Of a stretch of DNA of 64,000 nt, positions 18,228 to 26,869 are shown in pieces. A model generated the notes under the pieces. It saw only the letters and a list, made by a program, of their open reading frames with translations, did not search any database and was not told the origin of the DNA. How positions within the stretch are numbered: the stretch's first letter is position 1; each line of letters begins with the position of its first letter. Source of the DNA: CALNBC01 sp040768925 (GTDB lineage: Bacteria; Bacillota; Clostridia; Christensenellales; CALWSW01); contig JAXGLZ010000003.1 in the NCBI GenBank assembly GCA_040768925.1, positions 1 through 64,000 on the forward strand, read 5' to 3'. The position numbers and the translations under genes were made by a program.

Positions 18228-18240
18228 ATTGTGAATAGAT

Positions 18241-19758
18241 CTATACTGTTCTGTCTATTGCTTTTAATTCTTCTAATTCGATTTCATATCTCTTTATTGC
18301 ATCTGACATCAACCATTTGCGATTTTCAGCAGGCCATGTATTTAAGTTTTTCCTATCATAAAAAAGCGAAAAATCGTGTATAGTACAAGCGATTTTCGTA
18401 TGCACATTTGCCCAGTTATGTAATTCATTGGGGGGAATTGGTAAATCGCTTTGTTTAAAAAAGAGTACCGATGTTTGATTATTAAAGGGTGCAATAGCAT
18501 TTATGAGTTGTTCTTCTGTTATAGTGTTATTCAGATATTCCCTAAAAACTTTGATATATTGTTCAGCTATTGAAATTATTTTTGAAGTATATTCCCTTGT
18601 TAAAGCGATTAATTCATCTTTATTAATGTTATCAGCTTTTAGGCTTTTAATCATTTCGTATGAAGTATTTACATCAATGTGTACCCCGTTAGCAAAAATC
18701 GTATTTTTTGAGGTACGATACCACCAATTTTTATCCTGCAAATCATCGACCCATGTTGTACGACAAATAAAATTTCCATTAACCATATCGTCCTCATCAT
18801 ATCCAAAATGACACCAAACCATATTGGCCGCTTTGTTTTTGTGGCGTGATTCTGCAATTTTGTTTTGATGTACTTCATAATAAAGAACTTTTCTTTGAAC
18901 TTCCATAGAAATGTCAGCAATTTCTTCCATTGAACTATGGAAACGGAGAATGACTTTTACAACTAAACGCTTTGAATTGTTATGTATGGCTTTAACTCCA
19001 TAAATAATGTAGGTGTCTGTTTCCTCATAAATATCGTTAATTTTATACGGAGAATATTCTTCAACATCAAAAAAGATAGTGCCGCCAATGTTAGAACGAA
19101 ATATGGGTTGCTGAATATTACCATTATATTTCCTGTTCCACATATTTGCATAATGAAAAATCGACTCGTTTATATCTTCAAGCGACTTTTTTCCTTTTTT
19201 AATTAAAAAACGAGATGTAAGTGCATCGCATACAAAACTGGTATATAAACTAATTTGCCGTTCATTATTAAAACCAGATACCTGTTCCGCTCCACAAGAA
19301 GCTAAGACAGCGTGTCCATATCCTGCAAAATTCTCTACGGTTTCGGTGATATCTATTTGTGGAATACCTTTAATTGAAAAGCCTCCTGAATGGCAACTAT
19401 CCAATATTATAATCTTGTTTTTTGTGTTAACGCTTTCGATTATATTAATCAAATCCTGTAATCCTATCAATCCATCACTTAAAGCCAAACAATCTTTCCC
19501 ACCATGGCCTGAAAAATAAAAAATAAAAGTATCTTCATCCGTAGCATTAGAAAGAATGGTGTTAATAGAAAATATTAAGTCTGCTGATGTAACCTTTCCA
19601 GCTTCACCGCATAATAATATATTTTCTATGGCAGCATTTAATCCATTAATGAGGGCAGATCTCATTGCATATAAATCGTTTCTACACAAAGGCAATGCAG
19701 TGCATCCCAACGTAGGATATTCACATACCCCAACCAAAAGTGCTTTAATTAATTTCAT
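18241..19758 (-). CDS. Caspase-family (C14) protein
   Basis: A 505-residue protein whose first 230 residues form a caspase-like protease domain: KALLVGVCEYPTLG, the catalytic histidine in FYFSGHGG (H85), and the catalytic cysteine in LDSCHSGG (C122). The following ASCGAEQ strand is also typical. The C-terminal half has no family I recognise; it is hydrophilic, with tryptophans and short helices, and may be the sensor or substrate-binding part. Prokaryotic caspase homologues are often immune effectors, but many have other roles. The coding sequence is markedly AT-rich compared with both neighbours, which points to recent transfer. GGGGGAGG lies 5 bases before the ATG. No obvious partner gene is adjacent. 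Confidence 0.85.
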   Translation of the reverse strand: MKLIKALLVGVCEYPTLGCTALPLCRNDLYAMRSALINGLNAAIENILLCGEAGKVTSADLIFSINTILSNATDEDTFIFYFSGHGGKDCLALSDGLIGLQDLINIIESVNTKNKIIILDSCHSGGFSIKGIPQIDITETVENFAGYGHAVLASCGAEQVSGFNNERQISLYTSFVCDALTSRFLIKKGKKSLEDINESIFHYANMWNRKYNGNIQQPIFRSNIGGTIFFDVEEYSPYKINDIYEETDTYIIYGVKAIHNNSKRLVVKVILRFHSSMEEIADISMEVQRKVLYYEVHQNKIAESRHKNKAANMVWCHFGYDEDDMVNGNFICRTTWVDDLQDKNWWYRTSKNTIFANGVHIDVNTSYEMIKSLKADNINKDELIALTREYTSKIISIAEQYIKVFREYLNNTITEEQLINAIAPFNNQTSVLFFKQSDLPIPPNELHNWANVHTKIACTIHDFSLFYDRKNLNTWPAENRKWLMSDAIKRYEIELEELKAIDRTV

Positions 19759-19814
19759 ATAATCCTCCCCCTCGCAGCTACTATATAAGTATATAACTTA
19801 GCTGTATTTCCCCC

Positions 19815-19934
19815 ACATCCAACCCGACCACACAACCTCGACATAAGCCGAAAAAACATCTAACCTGACCACTCGCATACACTGACATCTAACCCGACCA
19901 CTCGCGGGGCTATGACATCTAACCTGACCACTTG
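19815..19934. repeat. Four direct repeats, possible solitary insertion-sequence end
   Basis: Four copies of a unit close to ACATCTAACCYGACCACTYG start at 19815 (diverged end), 19856, 19885 and 19915, with spacings of 41, 29 and 30 bases. The spacers are unrelated and too short for CRISPR. Multiple short repeats at an end are a known trait of IS21-family insertion sequences, and on the other strand the motif reads GTGGTCAGGTTAGATGT. No transposase is present, so this may be a remnant or solitary end. The interval 19,759-20,053 holds nothing else I can identify. Confidence 0.6.
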
Positions 19935-20053
19935 ACTATCAAAAACCGCCTATATGGACTTGTTTCCGCGAACCGAAAAATCATGGTTTTCAAACAATGG
20001 GTTTCGTCCACATGTGTGCTAAAAGCCCTGATATATAAGGGTTTCCCGCACAC

Positions 20054-21421
20054 TCATTCTTTTTCCCTCGACATCAATACAACCGTCTCAACGTGTGCCG
20101 TCTGAGGGAACATATCAACCGGCTGCGCCGCAACAAGCCCATAACCCGCTTTTTTCAGCAGGGCGCAATCCCGGGCGAGGGTCGCGGGGTTGCAGGATAC
20201 ATACACGATCTTCTTTGCGCCGGTTTTGGCGATCGCGTTGACCGCCTGCGCCTCGCACCCTTTTCTGGGCGGGTCAAGTATCACGACGCTGGGGGTCAGG
20301 TTCCCGTTTTGGGCCAATTCAGGCAAAACTTCCTCCGCGGCTCCGCAAATAAAGCGCGCGTTGCCGACGCCGTTCCTTTTTGCGTTTTCCCGGGCGTTTT
20401 CGATCGCCTGCTCCACGATTTCGATCCCGATCACTTCTTTTGCCTTTTTCGCGGCTGAGAGGGAAAGGGTTCCGATGCCGCAATAAAGATCAAGCACCAC
20501 GTCCTCCCCGGCAAGCGCTGCAAATTCGATGGCTTTTTCGTACAGCACCGAGGTTTGAACCGTGTTCACCTGCAAAAAAGAGGCTGAAGCAACGGAAAAA
20601 ACCAGGCCGCAGAGTTTTTCGTCCAGAACTTCCTCGCCCCAGACCACGCGGTAATGCTCCCCTGTGATCGCGTTGGTTTTTTCTTTGTTGACGTTGTGTA
20701 TAAGGGAAGAAAAATACGGAAGCCGTTTCTGCAAAAGATCCGCCAGGCGCTCCGGTCTGGGCATCCGCCCGGTTGTCACAACGGTCACCATGGATTTTCC
20801 AAAGGACGAAGTCCGGACGACTACGTGCCTGACGTCCCCCCTGCCCGCGGCTTCGTCATACGCTTTAAGCCCGCATTCCCCCGCCCATTCCTGAACGGCC
20901 TGCATCGCAAGGATCCCCGCCGCATTTTGAATCAGGCAGTCCGAAATGGGGATGACCCGGTGTGAGCGCGGGGCAAACAGGCCAAATTCGATCCCTTTTT
21001 CCGCGTTGGCGGCGGGAAAGGCCGCCTTGTTCCGGTATCTGTACGGCTCGTTCATTCCGATCGCGGGGAGCACGTTTGGATCTCCGAATCCGCCGATGCG
21101 CACGAGCGCGTCTTTGACCAGCCGAGTTTTATAGGAAAGCTGCGCCCCATAGCTCATGTGCTGGAGGGCGCATCCGCCGCACCGGCCGAAATACCGGCAT
21201 TTGGGCGTCACCCTTTCATTTGAGGGAAGGATGACGCGGTTCAGCTTTCCCACGCCAAAGGAAGCCCCGGCCTTGATGATCCTTGCCGAAACTTTTTCGC
21301 CGGGCAGGGCGCCCTCGACAAAAACGGCATAGCCCAAGTACCGGCCGATCCCCTGGCCTTCACTTCCCAGAGCTGTGATCTCCAGCTCAACATCCTGGTT
21401 TTTTGTCACTGGTATTGCCAT
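20054..21421 (-). CDS. rlmD: 23S rRNA (uracil-5-)-methyltransferase, RlmD/RumA family
   Basis: A 455-residue RNA m5U methyltransferase. An N-terminal TRAM domain (VELEITALGSEGQGIG) is followed by the iron-sulfur cysteines CRYFGRCGGC and QHMSY. The SAM site DLYCGIGTLSLS, the ILDPPRKGC motif and the catalytic VSCNPATLARD segment complete it. It probably methylates U1939 or U747 of 23S rRNA; Firmicute family members differ in site and cannot be told apart by eye. It is the first core gene after the accessory region. GGAG lies 8 bases before the ATG. Confidence 0.93.
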   Translation of the reverse strand: MAIPVTKNQDVELEITALGSEGQGIGRYLGYAVFVEGALPGEKVSARIIKAGASFGVGKLNRVILPSNERVTPKCRYFGRCGGCALQHMSYGAQLSYKTRLVKDALVRIGGFGDPNVLPAIGMNEPYRYRNKAAFPAANAEKGIEFGLFAPRSHRVIPISDCLIQNAAGILAMQAVQEWAGECGLKAYDEAAGRGDVRHVVVRTSSFGKSMVTVVTTGRMPRPERLADLLQKRLPYFSSLIHNVNKEKTNAITGEHYRVVWGEEVLDEKLCGLVFSVASASFLQVNTVQTSVLYEKAIEFAALAGEDVVLDLYCGIGTLSLSAAKKAKEVIGIEIVEQAIENARENAKRNGVGNARFICGAAEEVLPELAQNGNLTPSVVILDPPRKGCEAQAVNAIAKTGAKKIVYVSCNPATLARDCALLKKAGYGLVAAQPVDMFPQTAHVETVVLMSREKE

Positions 21422-21484
21422 TTAAAGCTTCTCCGATGAAAAATTTGCGCGGGCTCATCGCCCGCGCCGCGTAAAAGTATTGGT

Positions 21485-22468
21485 TCAGCACATTGCCAAC
21501 AGGTTGTTCAGATTGTAAAGGTCATGGTCAAAATCACGCTTGACATCAAGGGCTTCGGCCAGGTCCATGTCGTAAATCCTGTTGTTTTTGATGCCGACGG
21601 CCCTGTTGTACACGCCGTTCAGCAGGCAATGAACCGCGTGGGCGCCCATTCTGGAGGCGATCACGCGATCAAAGGCGGAAGGATTGCCGCCGCGCTGGGT
21701 ATAGCCAAGAACGATGGGCCGGACGTCGATATCCGACTGGTCGCGCACATAATCGCAAAAATCCTTTGCTCCGCCAGCGCCTTCGGCGATCATGACGATG
21801 CTGGTCAGCTTTCCGCGCAGCCGGTTGCCGATCAGGGTTTCGCAGGCTTTTTCGTACCCGGTTTTCGCGTCTACTTCCGGCACGATGATGTAATCCGCAC
21901 CGCCGGCGACCCCCGCGTGGAGGGCGATGTTTCCGCAGGCGCGGCCCATGACCTCGATCACGCCGACGCGGTCGTGGGAACGCATCGTGTCCCGGATCTT
22001 GTAAATTTCGTTCACCACGGAGTTGACCGCCGTGTCAAAACCGATGGTAAAATCAGTATAGGGCAGGTCGTTGTCGATCGTTCCGGGAAGGCCGATCACC
22101 GGCATGCCCAGCTTCGAGAATTCCCTCGCGCCGATTAGCGATCCGTCCCCGCCGATGACCACCAGGCCGTCGATCTGGTACGCCTCGGCAACGCGCATGG
22201 CGTGGCGGCGGCCGTCGTCACTCCTGAAAATCTCCGATCTGGCGGTTCTGAGAAAGGTTCCGCCCTTGTCGATCGAATCTTCAAAATCGGCGTCCGTAAG
22301 GCGCTCGAGCTTGCCGGTCATCAGCCCCGCATAGCCGTGATAAACGCCCATAACGTTCAGTCCGTAATAATCCCCGGTCTTGAATACGGCGCGAAGGCAT
22401 GCGTTCATGCCCGGCGTATCGCCGCCGCTGGTCAAAACCGCAATTGTTTTGATCGATTCACGCCTCAT
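21485..22468 (-). CDS. pfkA: ATP-dependent 6-phosphofructokinase
   Basis: Catalyses fructose-6-phosphate to fructose-1,6-bisphosphate in glycolysis. The 327-residue product has the nucleotide loop LTSGGDTPGMNA, VIGGDGSLIGA, the catalytic GTIDNDLPYTDFTIGFDTA segment and the substrate-binding EVMGRACGNIAL. Its ATG overlaps the stop of the upstream TRAP gene (ATGA), so the two are co-translated. Length and motifs match bacterial PfkA. Confidence 0.96.
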   Translation of the reverse strand: MRRESIKTIAVLTSGGDTPGMNACLRAVFKTGDYYGLNVMGVYHGYAGLMTGKLERLTDADFEDSIDKGGTFLRTARSEIFRSDDGRRHAMRVAEAYQIDGLVVIGGDGSLIGAREFSKLGMPVIGLPGTIDNDLPYTDFTIGFDTAVNSVVNEIYKIRDTMRSHDRVGVIEVMGRACGNIALHAGVAGGADYIIVPEVDAKTGYEKACETLIGNRLRGKLTSIVMIAEGAGGAKDFCDYVRDQSDIDVRPIVLGYTQRGGNPSAFDRVIASRMGAHAVHCLLNGVYNRAVGIKNNRIYDMDLAEALDVKRDFDHDLYNLNNLLAMC

Positions 22469-22698
22469 AGGGAATTCACCATAACCATTCCGAACCGGGT
22501 GTATATCTCCGCTTTTCCCCGGACTTTCATGGCCGAGGTGTTTTCGGTAAACTGAAGGATGCAGACCTCGCCCTTGTCCAGTTTTTCGGTGTGAAGAAGC
22601 TTGGTTTCACGACCGCGGGTCATCCCGATGATGCTAACTCCGTTTTCGAGCGCCTTCACAACGATATACTGCCCGTTGGTCTCGGTGATCTCGTTCAT
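22465..22698 (-). CDS. mtrB: Trp RNA-binding attenuation protein (TRAP)
   Basis: A 77-residue protein closely resembling TRAP of Bacillus: YIVVKALENGVSIIGMTRGRETKLLHTEKLDKGEV in pattern, then QFTENTSAMKVRGKAEI. TRAP forms an 11-subunit ring that binds tryptophan and (G/U)AG repeats in trp leader RNA, causing termination. The tryptophan-pocket region around TSAMKVRG and the RNA-contacting lysines of EKLDKGE are conserved by eye. In Bacillus mtrB follows folE; here it is coupled to pfkA, an unusual neighbour. No anti-TRAP gene is seen in this window. Confidence 0.88.
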   Translation of the reverse strand: MNEITETNGQYIVVKALENGVSIIGMTRGRETKLLHTEKLDKGEVCILQFTENTSAMKVRGKAEIYTRFGMVMVNSL

Positions 22699-22770
22699 TG
22701 CCGCACTACCTTTCAGATGGTTTAATTTGCTTGTTGTAAAACAGTATCGCCATAAAACAATGCCGCCGGC

Positions 22771-23052
22771 TTAACGCGGCTGCGCGTCGCCCCCGTGGCG
22801 GGGGTTTTTGCGGACGATCTCAATCGCCCGGACGATGGCGCCCGCAACCTCCGCCTGGTCCTGACTGGTCTGCGCCTCAAAGCGGGCAAACACATCGCCC
22901 CGGATGCTCGTGACATAGCGTGGCGAAAGACGGTTCAGCGCAAGCGCCCGAACATCGGCACGGCACTGCGGGCACCCGCACATGTTTGCCATACCCATCA
23001 GTTCGTCGACGCGTTTGTCAACCAGTTCCTCCATCAGGTTCCTGCATTCCAT
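22771..23052 (-). CDS. comFB: ComFB-like late competence protein
   Basis: A 93-residue ComFB-family protein: NLMEELVDKRVDELM, a cysteine cluster CGCPQC, DVRALALNRLSPRYV and a helical tail. Such proteins dimerise and several bind zinc through these cysteines; some cyanobacterial members bind cyclic dinucleotides. In Bacillus the gene lies in the comF operon, but here no competence genes are adjacent. I start at the ATG at 23052, with two GTG codons directly upstream in frame as alternatives. AGGGGTGA precedes it. Confidence 0.75.
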   Translation of the reverse strand: MECRNLMEELVDKRVDELMGMANMCGCPQCRADVRALALNRLSPRYVTSIRGDVFARFEAQTSQDQAEVAGAIVRAIEIVRKNPRHGGDAQPR

Positions 23053-23121
23053 CACCACAAATCACCCCTTTCAGAATCTGCGCCATCCGCGCCGTTTGAG
23101 GGGATTATATCACATCACATT

Positions 23122-26100
23122 TCAGCGTACCAGTTTGACATTTTCCCCGCCCAAAAGCCGCGAAAGCTTTTGGATCAGTTCTTCTTCCGGCGAAACGTCA
23201 AACCCTGCCGGCGCTTTCAGCACCCTGCTGCCCACAGCGAGAACGATCGGCAGGCTCCCGGGGTAACGCGCGGCAATATTCATGACCTCTTTGGCCTTTT
23301 CGCCGCTGCATTTGACATACAGCCCGGGATCGATCGGCTTTCCGTTCTGCTTTGGGGCGGAATCGCCGAGCTTTGGCCGGCGCTCCTGCCGAAGCGGGGT
23401 GATCTCGTCCGCCACGATCACGTTCGCGTTGTCGTCCCGGATGTTCACCCGGCCGTTGACCATGACCAGGGTATCGTCAATGAGCAGGCTGCGGGCCGCT
23501 TCCAGCACTTTGGGGAAGACCACAAGCTCGATGGAGCCCGTGAGGTCCTCGATCGTGGCGTAGGCCATGACGGACTGGGCGCGCGTCGTCTTCCTGCGCA
23601 CAGCGGTGATGATCCCGCCGATTTTGACCCGTTCGCCCTCCTTCACCTCGCCTTCCAGCTCGTCCGCCTCCAAAACCTTGGAAATCGTCAGCTTAAGGCC
23701 GGAAAGCTCCTTCTCGTAATCGCCGAGGGGGTGGCCGGAAATATACATCCCCGTCGCTTCCTTCTCAAAAGCGTACCGCACCTGGGGGGAATATTCGTTG
23801 ATGTCCGGCAGCTCGATCTTCATCGCCATATCCGGCTCGTCGGCAAACATGTCAAACAGATTCACCTGACCGCTGATCTCGCGCTTCCGCTCCTCGGCCA
23901 TGGCGTCCATCGCCCGGCCGCAGCCTTCGATCAGCTGGCTGCGCCTGTATCCGAAGCAGTCGAAAGCGCCGGCCTTGATCATGCCCTCTACCATGCGGCG
24001 GTTGACGAATTCGCCCGCGCGCTTCAAAAAGTCAAAGAAATCCCGGTATGGGCCGTTTTGCTCCCGTTCGGCAATGATCGCCTCGCAGGCGTTCACGCCG
24101 GCGTTCCGGATCGCCCCCAGGCCGAAGCGGATGGCGCGCTTGCCGCCCTTTGCGGATTCCACCGAGAACCGCGTCCTTGAGGCGTTGATATCCGGCGGAA
24201 GGGTGGTGATCCCGTGGTCCTTGCTGGAACGGACGTATTCCGCCACCTTATCGATGCTGTACAAAAAGCTGTTCATCAGGCTGGCCATGAAGGCCTCGGG
24301 GTGATGCAGCTTCAAATAGGCGGTGCGGTAGGCGATGACGGCGTAGCCCGCGGCGTGGGATTTGTTGAACGCGTACTGGGCAAAATCCATCATCTCGTCG
24401 AATATTTCCGTCGCAACAGCCCTGGGAACGCCGTTTTTCAGGCAGCCTTCGATGAAATCCCCCCGCTCGCGCTCCATGACGTCCTTCTTTTTTTTGGACA
24501 TGGCGCGGCGGACAAGATCGCTCCTGCCCAGGGAATACCCGGCCAAATCCCGCACGATCTGCATGACCTGCTCCTGATAAACCATGCAGCCATAGGTCGG
24601 CTCCAGAATCGGCTTCAGCAGCGGGTGCGCGTAGCGCACAAGGGAATGGTCCTTCTTGCAGGCCACATAGCGGGGGATTTGGTCCATGGGCCCGGGGCGG
24701 AAAAGGGAGATCCCGGCGATGATATCCTCAAAGCAATCCGGCGCGAGCTGCTGCATGAACGCGCGCATGCCGTCGGATTCCAGCTGGAACACGCCGTCCG
24801 TATCCGCGGCGGCGATCATCCGGTAAACCGCCGGATCGTCGAAGGAAAGCTCCTCCATCACCGGCGGGGTTTCGCCCATGGCGCGGATCTCGTCCAGCGT
24901 GTCCCGGATCACCGTCAGCGTTCGAAGGCCCAGAATATCGATCTTCAGCAGGCCGAGCTTTTCAACCTCCGTCATGGTGAACTGGGTGGTGACGACGTCC
25001 CCGTTTTTTTGAAGGGGCACGTGCTCCACCACCGGCCGGGCGGAGATCACAATGCCCGCCGCGTGGGTGGAGGTGTTCCTCGGCATGCCTTCGACCTTGA
25101 TGGCTAGGTCGATGATCTTTTTGGCGTTTGGGTCAGAATCGTACATCGAACGCAGCTCTTTGCTGACGGACAGCGCGCGCTCGATGGAGATGTTCAATTC
25201 CCTGGGAACCAGCTTCGCCAGTTTGTCCACCTCGTCATAGGGGATGCGGAGCACCCGGCCGATATCCCGCACTGCGGCGCGGGCCGCAAGGGTGTTGAAG
25301 GTGATGATCTGGGCGACGTGGTCCGCGCCGTATTTTTCAGAAATATAATCGATCACTTCCTGCCTGCGCTCGATGCAGAAGTCCACGTCAAAATCCGGCA
25401 TGCTGATGCGCTCCGGGTTCAAAAAGCGCTCGAAAAGCAGGTTGTATTGGATGGGGTCAACGTCCGTAATGTCCAGGATGTAAGCGGCCAGCGAGCCCGC
25501 CCCGCTGCCCCTGCCGGGGCCGACGGAGATGCCCCTGCTCTTTGCAAAGTTGATAAAATCCCAAACGATGAGGTAATAATCCGTATACCCCATGCTGTTG
25601 ATCACGGAGAGTTCGTAATCCAGCCGCTCCCTGTATTCCAGGGTGCAGTTGCGGCACTTTTTTTCCATGCCGCGCTCGCAGAGCCGCTTCAGGTATTCGG
25701 TGTTGCTGATCCCGTCGGGAACCTCGTAATGGGGCAGGATCGTGTGGCCGAATTCAAACTCGACATTGCATTTTTCCGCAATTTTGACCGTGTTTTCCAG
25801 CGCTTGCGGGCAAAAGGCAAAGATTTCAGCCATCTGTTCCGCGGATTTGAGGTAAAATTCGCTTCCGTCCATGCGCATGCGGTCTTCCTCGTCCACAAAA
25901 CGCACCATTTGAACGCACATCAGCGCGTCCTGGGCTTGTGCGTCCTCCGCGGCGACGTAATGCACGTCGTTTGTGGCGATGGGGGCGATCCCCGTTTCCT
26001 CGCACAGTCGAAGAAGGTCGGGCATCACTTTTCTCTGCTCCAGAATGCCGTGATCCTGAAGCTCGATATAAAAATCCTCGCCGAATATGCCCTTGAGCCT

Positions 26101-26580
26101 TAGGGCAAGGGCTTTCGCCTCGTCATATCTTCCGTTGAGCAGAAGCTGGGGAATATCGCCCGCGAGGCAGGCCGAGGAGCAGATCAGCCCTTCCGAATGT
26201 TTTGCCAGCGTGTCGTAGTCGATGCGGGGTTTATAATAAAAGCCCTCGGTAAAGGCAAGGGAATCGAGGATGCAAAGGTTTCTGTACCCCGTTTCGTTTT
26301 TTGCCAGCAGGATCAAGTGGGCGTACTCGCGGTCCGCTTTGCCCTGCTTGTCCCGCATATCCCTGGGGGCGACGTAAGCCTCAAGGCCGATGATCGGCTT
26401 GATTCCGTGCTCCTTGCAGGCCTGATAAAAAGCCACGACGCCGTACATGACGCCGTGGTCCGTTAGCGCGAGGGCTTTAAATCCCAGCTCTGCCGCACGC
26501 TTTGCAAGGTCTTTTATGCGCGCGGCGCCGTCCAGCAGGCTGTATTCGCTGTGGACGTGCAGATGAACGAATTCACTCAT
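23122..26580 (-). CDS. dnaE: DNA polymerase III alpha subunit, DnaE type
   Basis: A 1152-residue replicative polymerase. The N-terminal PHP domain reads HLHVHSEYSLLDGAARI. Polymerase motifs include SVGPGRGSGAGSLAAYIL and the catalytic MPDFDVDFC, with IITFNTLAARAAVRDIGR behind it. Helix-hairpin-helix and OB-fold domains occupy the C-terminal third (EGERVKIGGIITAV). Length matches DnaE, not PolC. In Firmicutes carrying both, DnaE extends primers and PolC does the bulk synthesis. Confidence 0.97.
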   Translation of the reverse strand: MSEFVHLHVHSEYSLLDGAARIKDLAKRAAELGFKALALTDHGVMYGVVAFYQACKEHGIKPIIGLEAYVAPRDMRDKQGKADREYAHLILLAKNETGYRNLCILDSLAFTEGFYYKPRIDYDTLAKHSEGLICSSACLAGDIPQLLLNGRYDEAKALALRLKGIFGEDFYIELQDHGILEQRKVMPDLLRLCEETGIAPIATNDVHYVAAEDAQAQDALMCVQMVRFVDEEDRMRMDGSEFYLKSAEQMAEIFAFCPQALENTVKIAEKCNVEFEFGHTILPHYEVPDGISNTEYLKRLCERGMEKKCRNCTLEYRERLDYELSVINSMGYTDYYLIVWDFINFAKSRGISVGPGRGSGAGSLAAYILDITDVDPIQYNLLFERFLNPERISMPDFDVDFCIERRQEVIDYISEKYGADHVAQIITFNTLAARAAVRDIGRVLRIPYDEVDKLAKLVPRELNISIERALSVSKELRSMYDSDPNAKKIIDLAIKVEGMPRNTSTHAAGIVISARPVVEHVPLQKNGDVVTTQFTMTEVEKLGLLKIDILGLRTLTVIRDTLDEIRAMGETPPVMEELSFDDPAVYRMIAAADTDGVFQLESDGMRAFMQQLAPDCFEDIIAGISLFRPGPMDQIPRYVACKKDHSLVRYAHPLLKPILEPTYGCMVYQEQVMQIVRDLAGYSLGRSDLVRRAMSKKKKDVMERERGDFIEGCLKNGVPRAVATEIFDEMMDFAQYAFNKSHAAGYAVIAYRTAYLKLHHPEAFMASLMNSFLYSIDKVAEYVRSSKDHGITTLPPDINASRTRFSVESAKGGKRAIRFGLGAIRNAGVNACEAIIAEREQNGPYRDFFDFLKRAGEFVNRRMVEGMIKAGAFDCFGYRRSQLIEGCGRAMDAMAEERKREISGQVNLFDMFADEPDMAMKIELPDINEYSPQVRYAFEKEATGMYISGHPLGDYEKELSGLKLTISKVLEADELEGEVKEGERVKIGGIITAVRRKTTRAQSVMAYATIEDLTGSIELVVFPKVLEAARSLLIDDTLVMVNGRVNIRDDNANVIVADEITPLRQERRPKLGDSAPKQNGKPIDPGLYVKCSGEKAKEVMNIAARYPGSLPIVLAVGSRVLKAPAGFDVSPEEELIQKLSRLLGGENVKLVR

Positions 26581-26614
26581 GATGTACCGTACTCCGACTG
26601 TTTCTCAAAAAGCG

Positions 26615-26869
26615 CTAACCCCCAAGCAGCGCGCTCAAAGCGTCCGCCGCCTGCTCCTCGTCCGGGCCGCTGGCGAAGATATGGACTTCGTCCCCTTCCG
26701 AAACGCCCAGGGAAAGTACGCCCATAATGGACTTGGCGTTGATCTTCTTGTTTCCGACCTCAACGAGTATCTGAGAGGAAAAACGGCTGGCGGCGGCCAC
26801 GAAAAGCGCCGCCGGACGGGCCTTCAGGCCTTCGGGGCTTTTGATCGTTACGGTTTTGTGGATAGCCAT
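26615..26869 (-). CDS. crh: Crh-like HPr paralogue with lysine at the phospho-histidine site
   Basis: An 84-residue HPr-fold protein. The active-site loop reads GLKARPAALFV, so K16 stands where HPr has the PEP-dependent phosphohistidine and Crh of Bacillus has glutamine. The regulatory serine segment NAKSIMGVLSL is intact (S47). It therefore cannot act as a sugar phosphocarrier but can still be phosphorylated by HPr kinase and serve as a CcpA partner. It directly follows whiA with overlapping stop and start, as in Bacillus, which supports the Crh call. Confidence 0.85.
   Translation of the reverse strand: MAIHKTVTIKSPEGLKARPAALFVAAASRFSSQILVEVGNKKINAKSIMGVLSLGVSEGDEVHIFASGPDEEQAADALSALLGG

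Noticed and set aside
19815..19934. Possible CRISPR array
   Set aside because: Only four diverged units, unequal spacing, spacers of 9-21 bases and no cas genes.
22795..24180. 461-codon open frame on the plus strand
   Set aside because: It is antisense to dnaE, whose motifs are complete on the minus strand; high GC produces long mirror frames.
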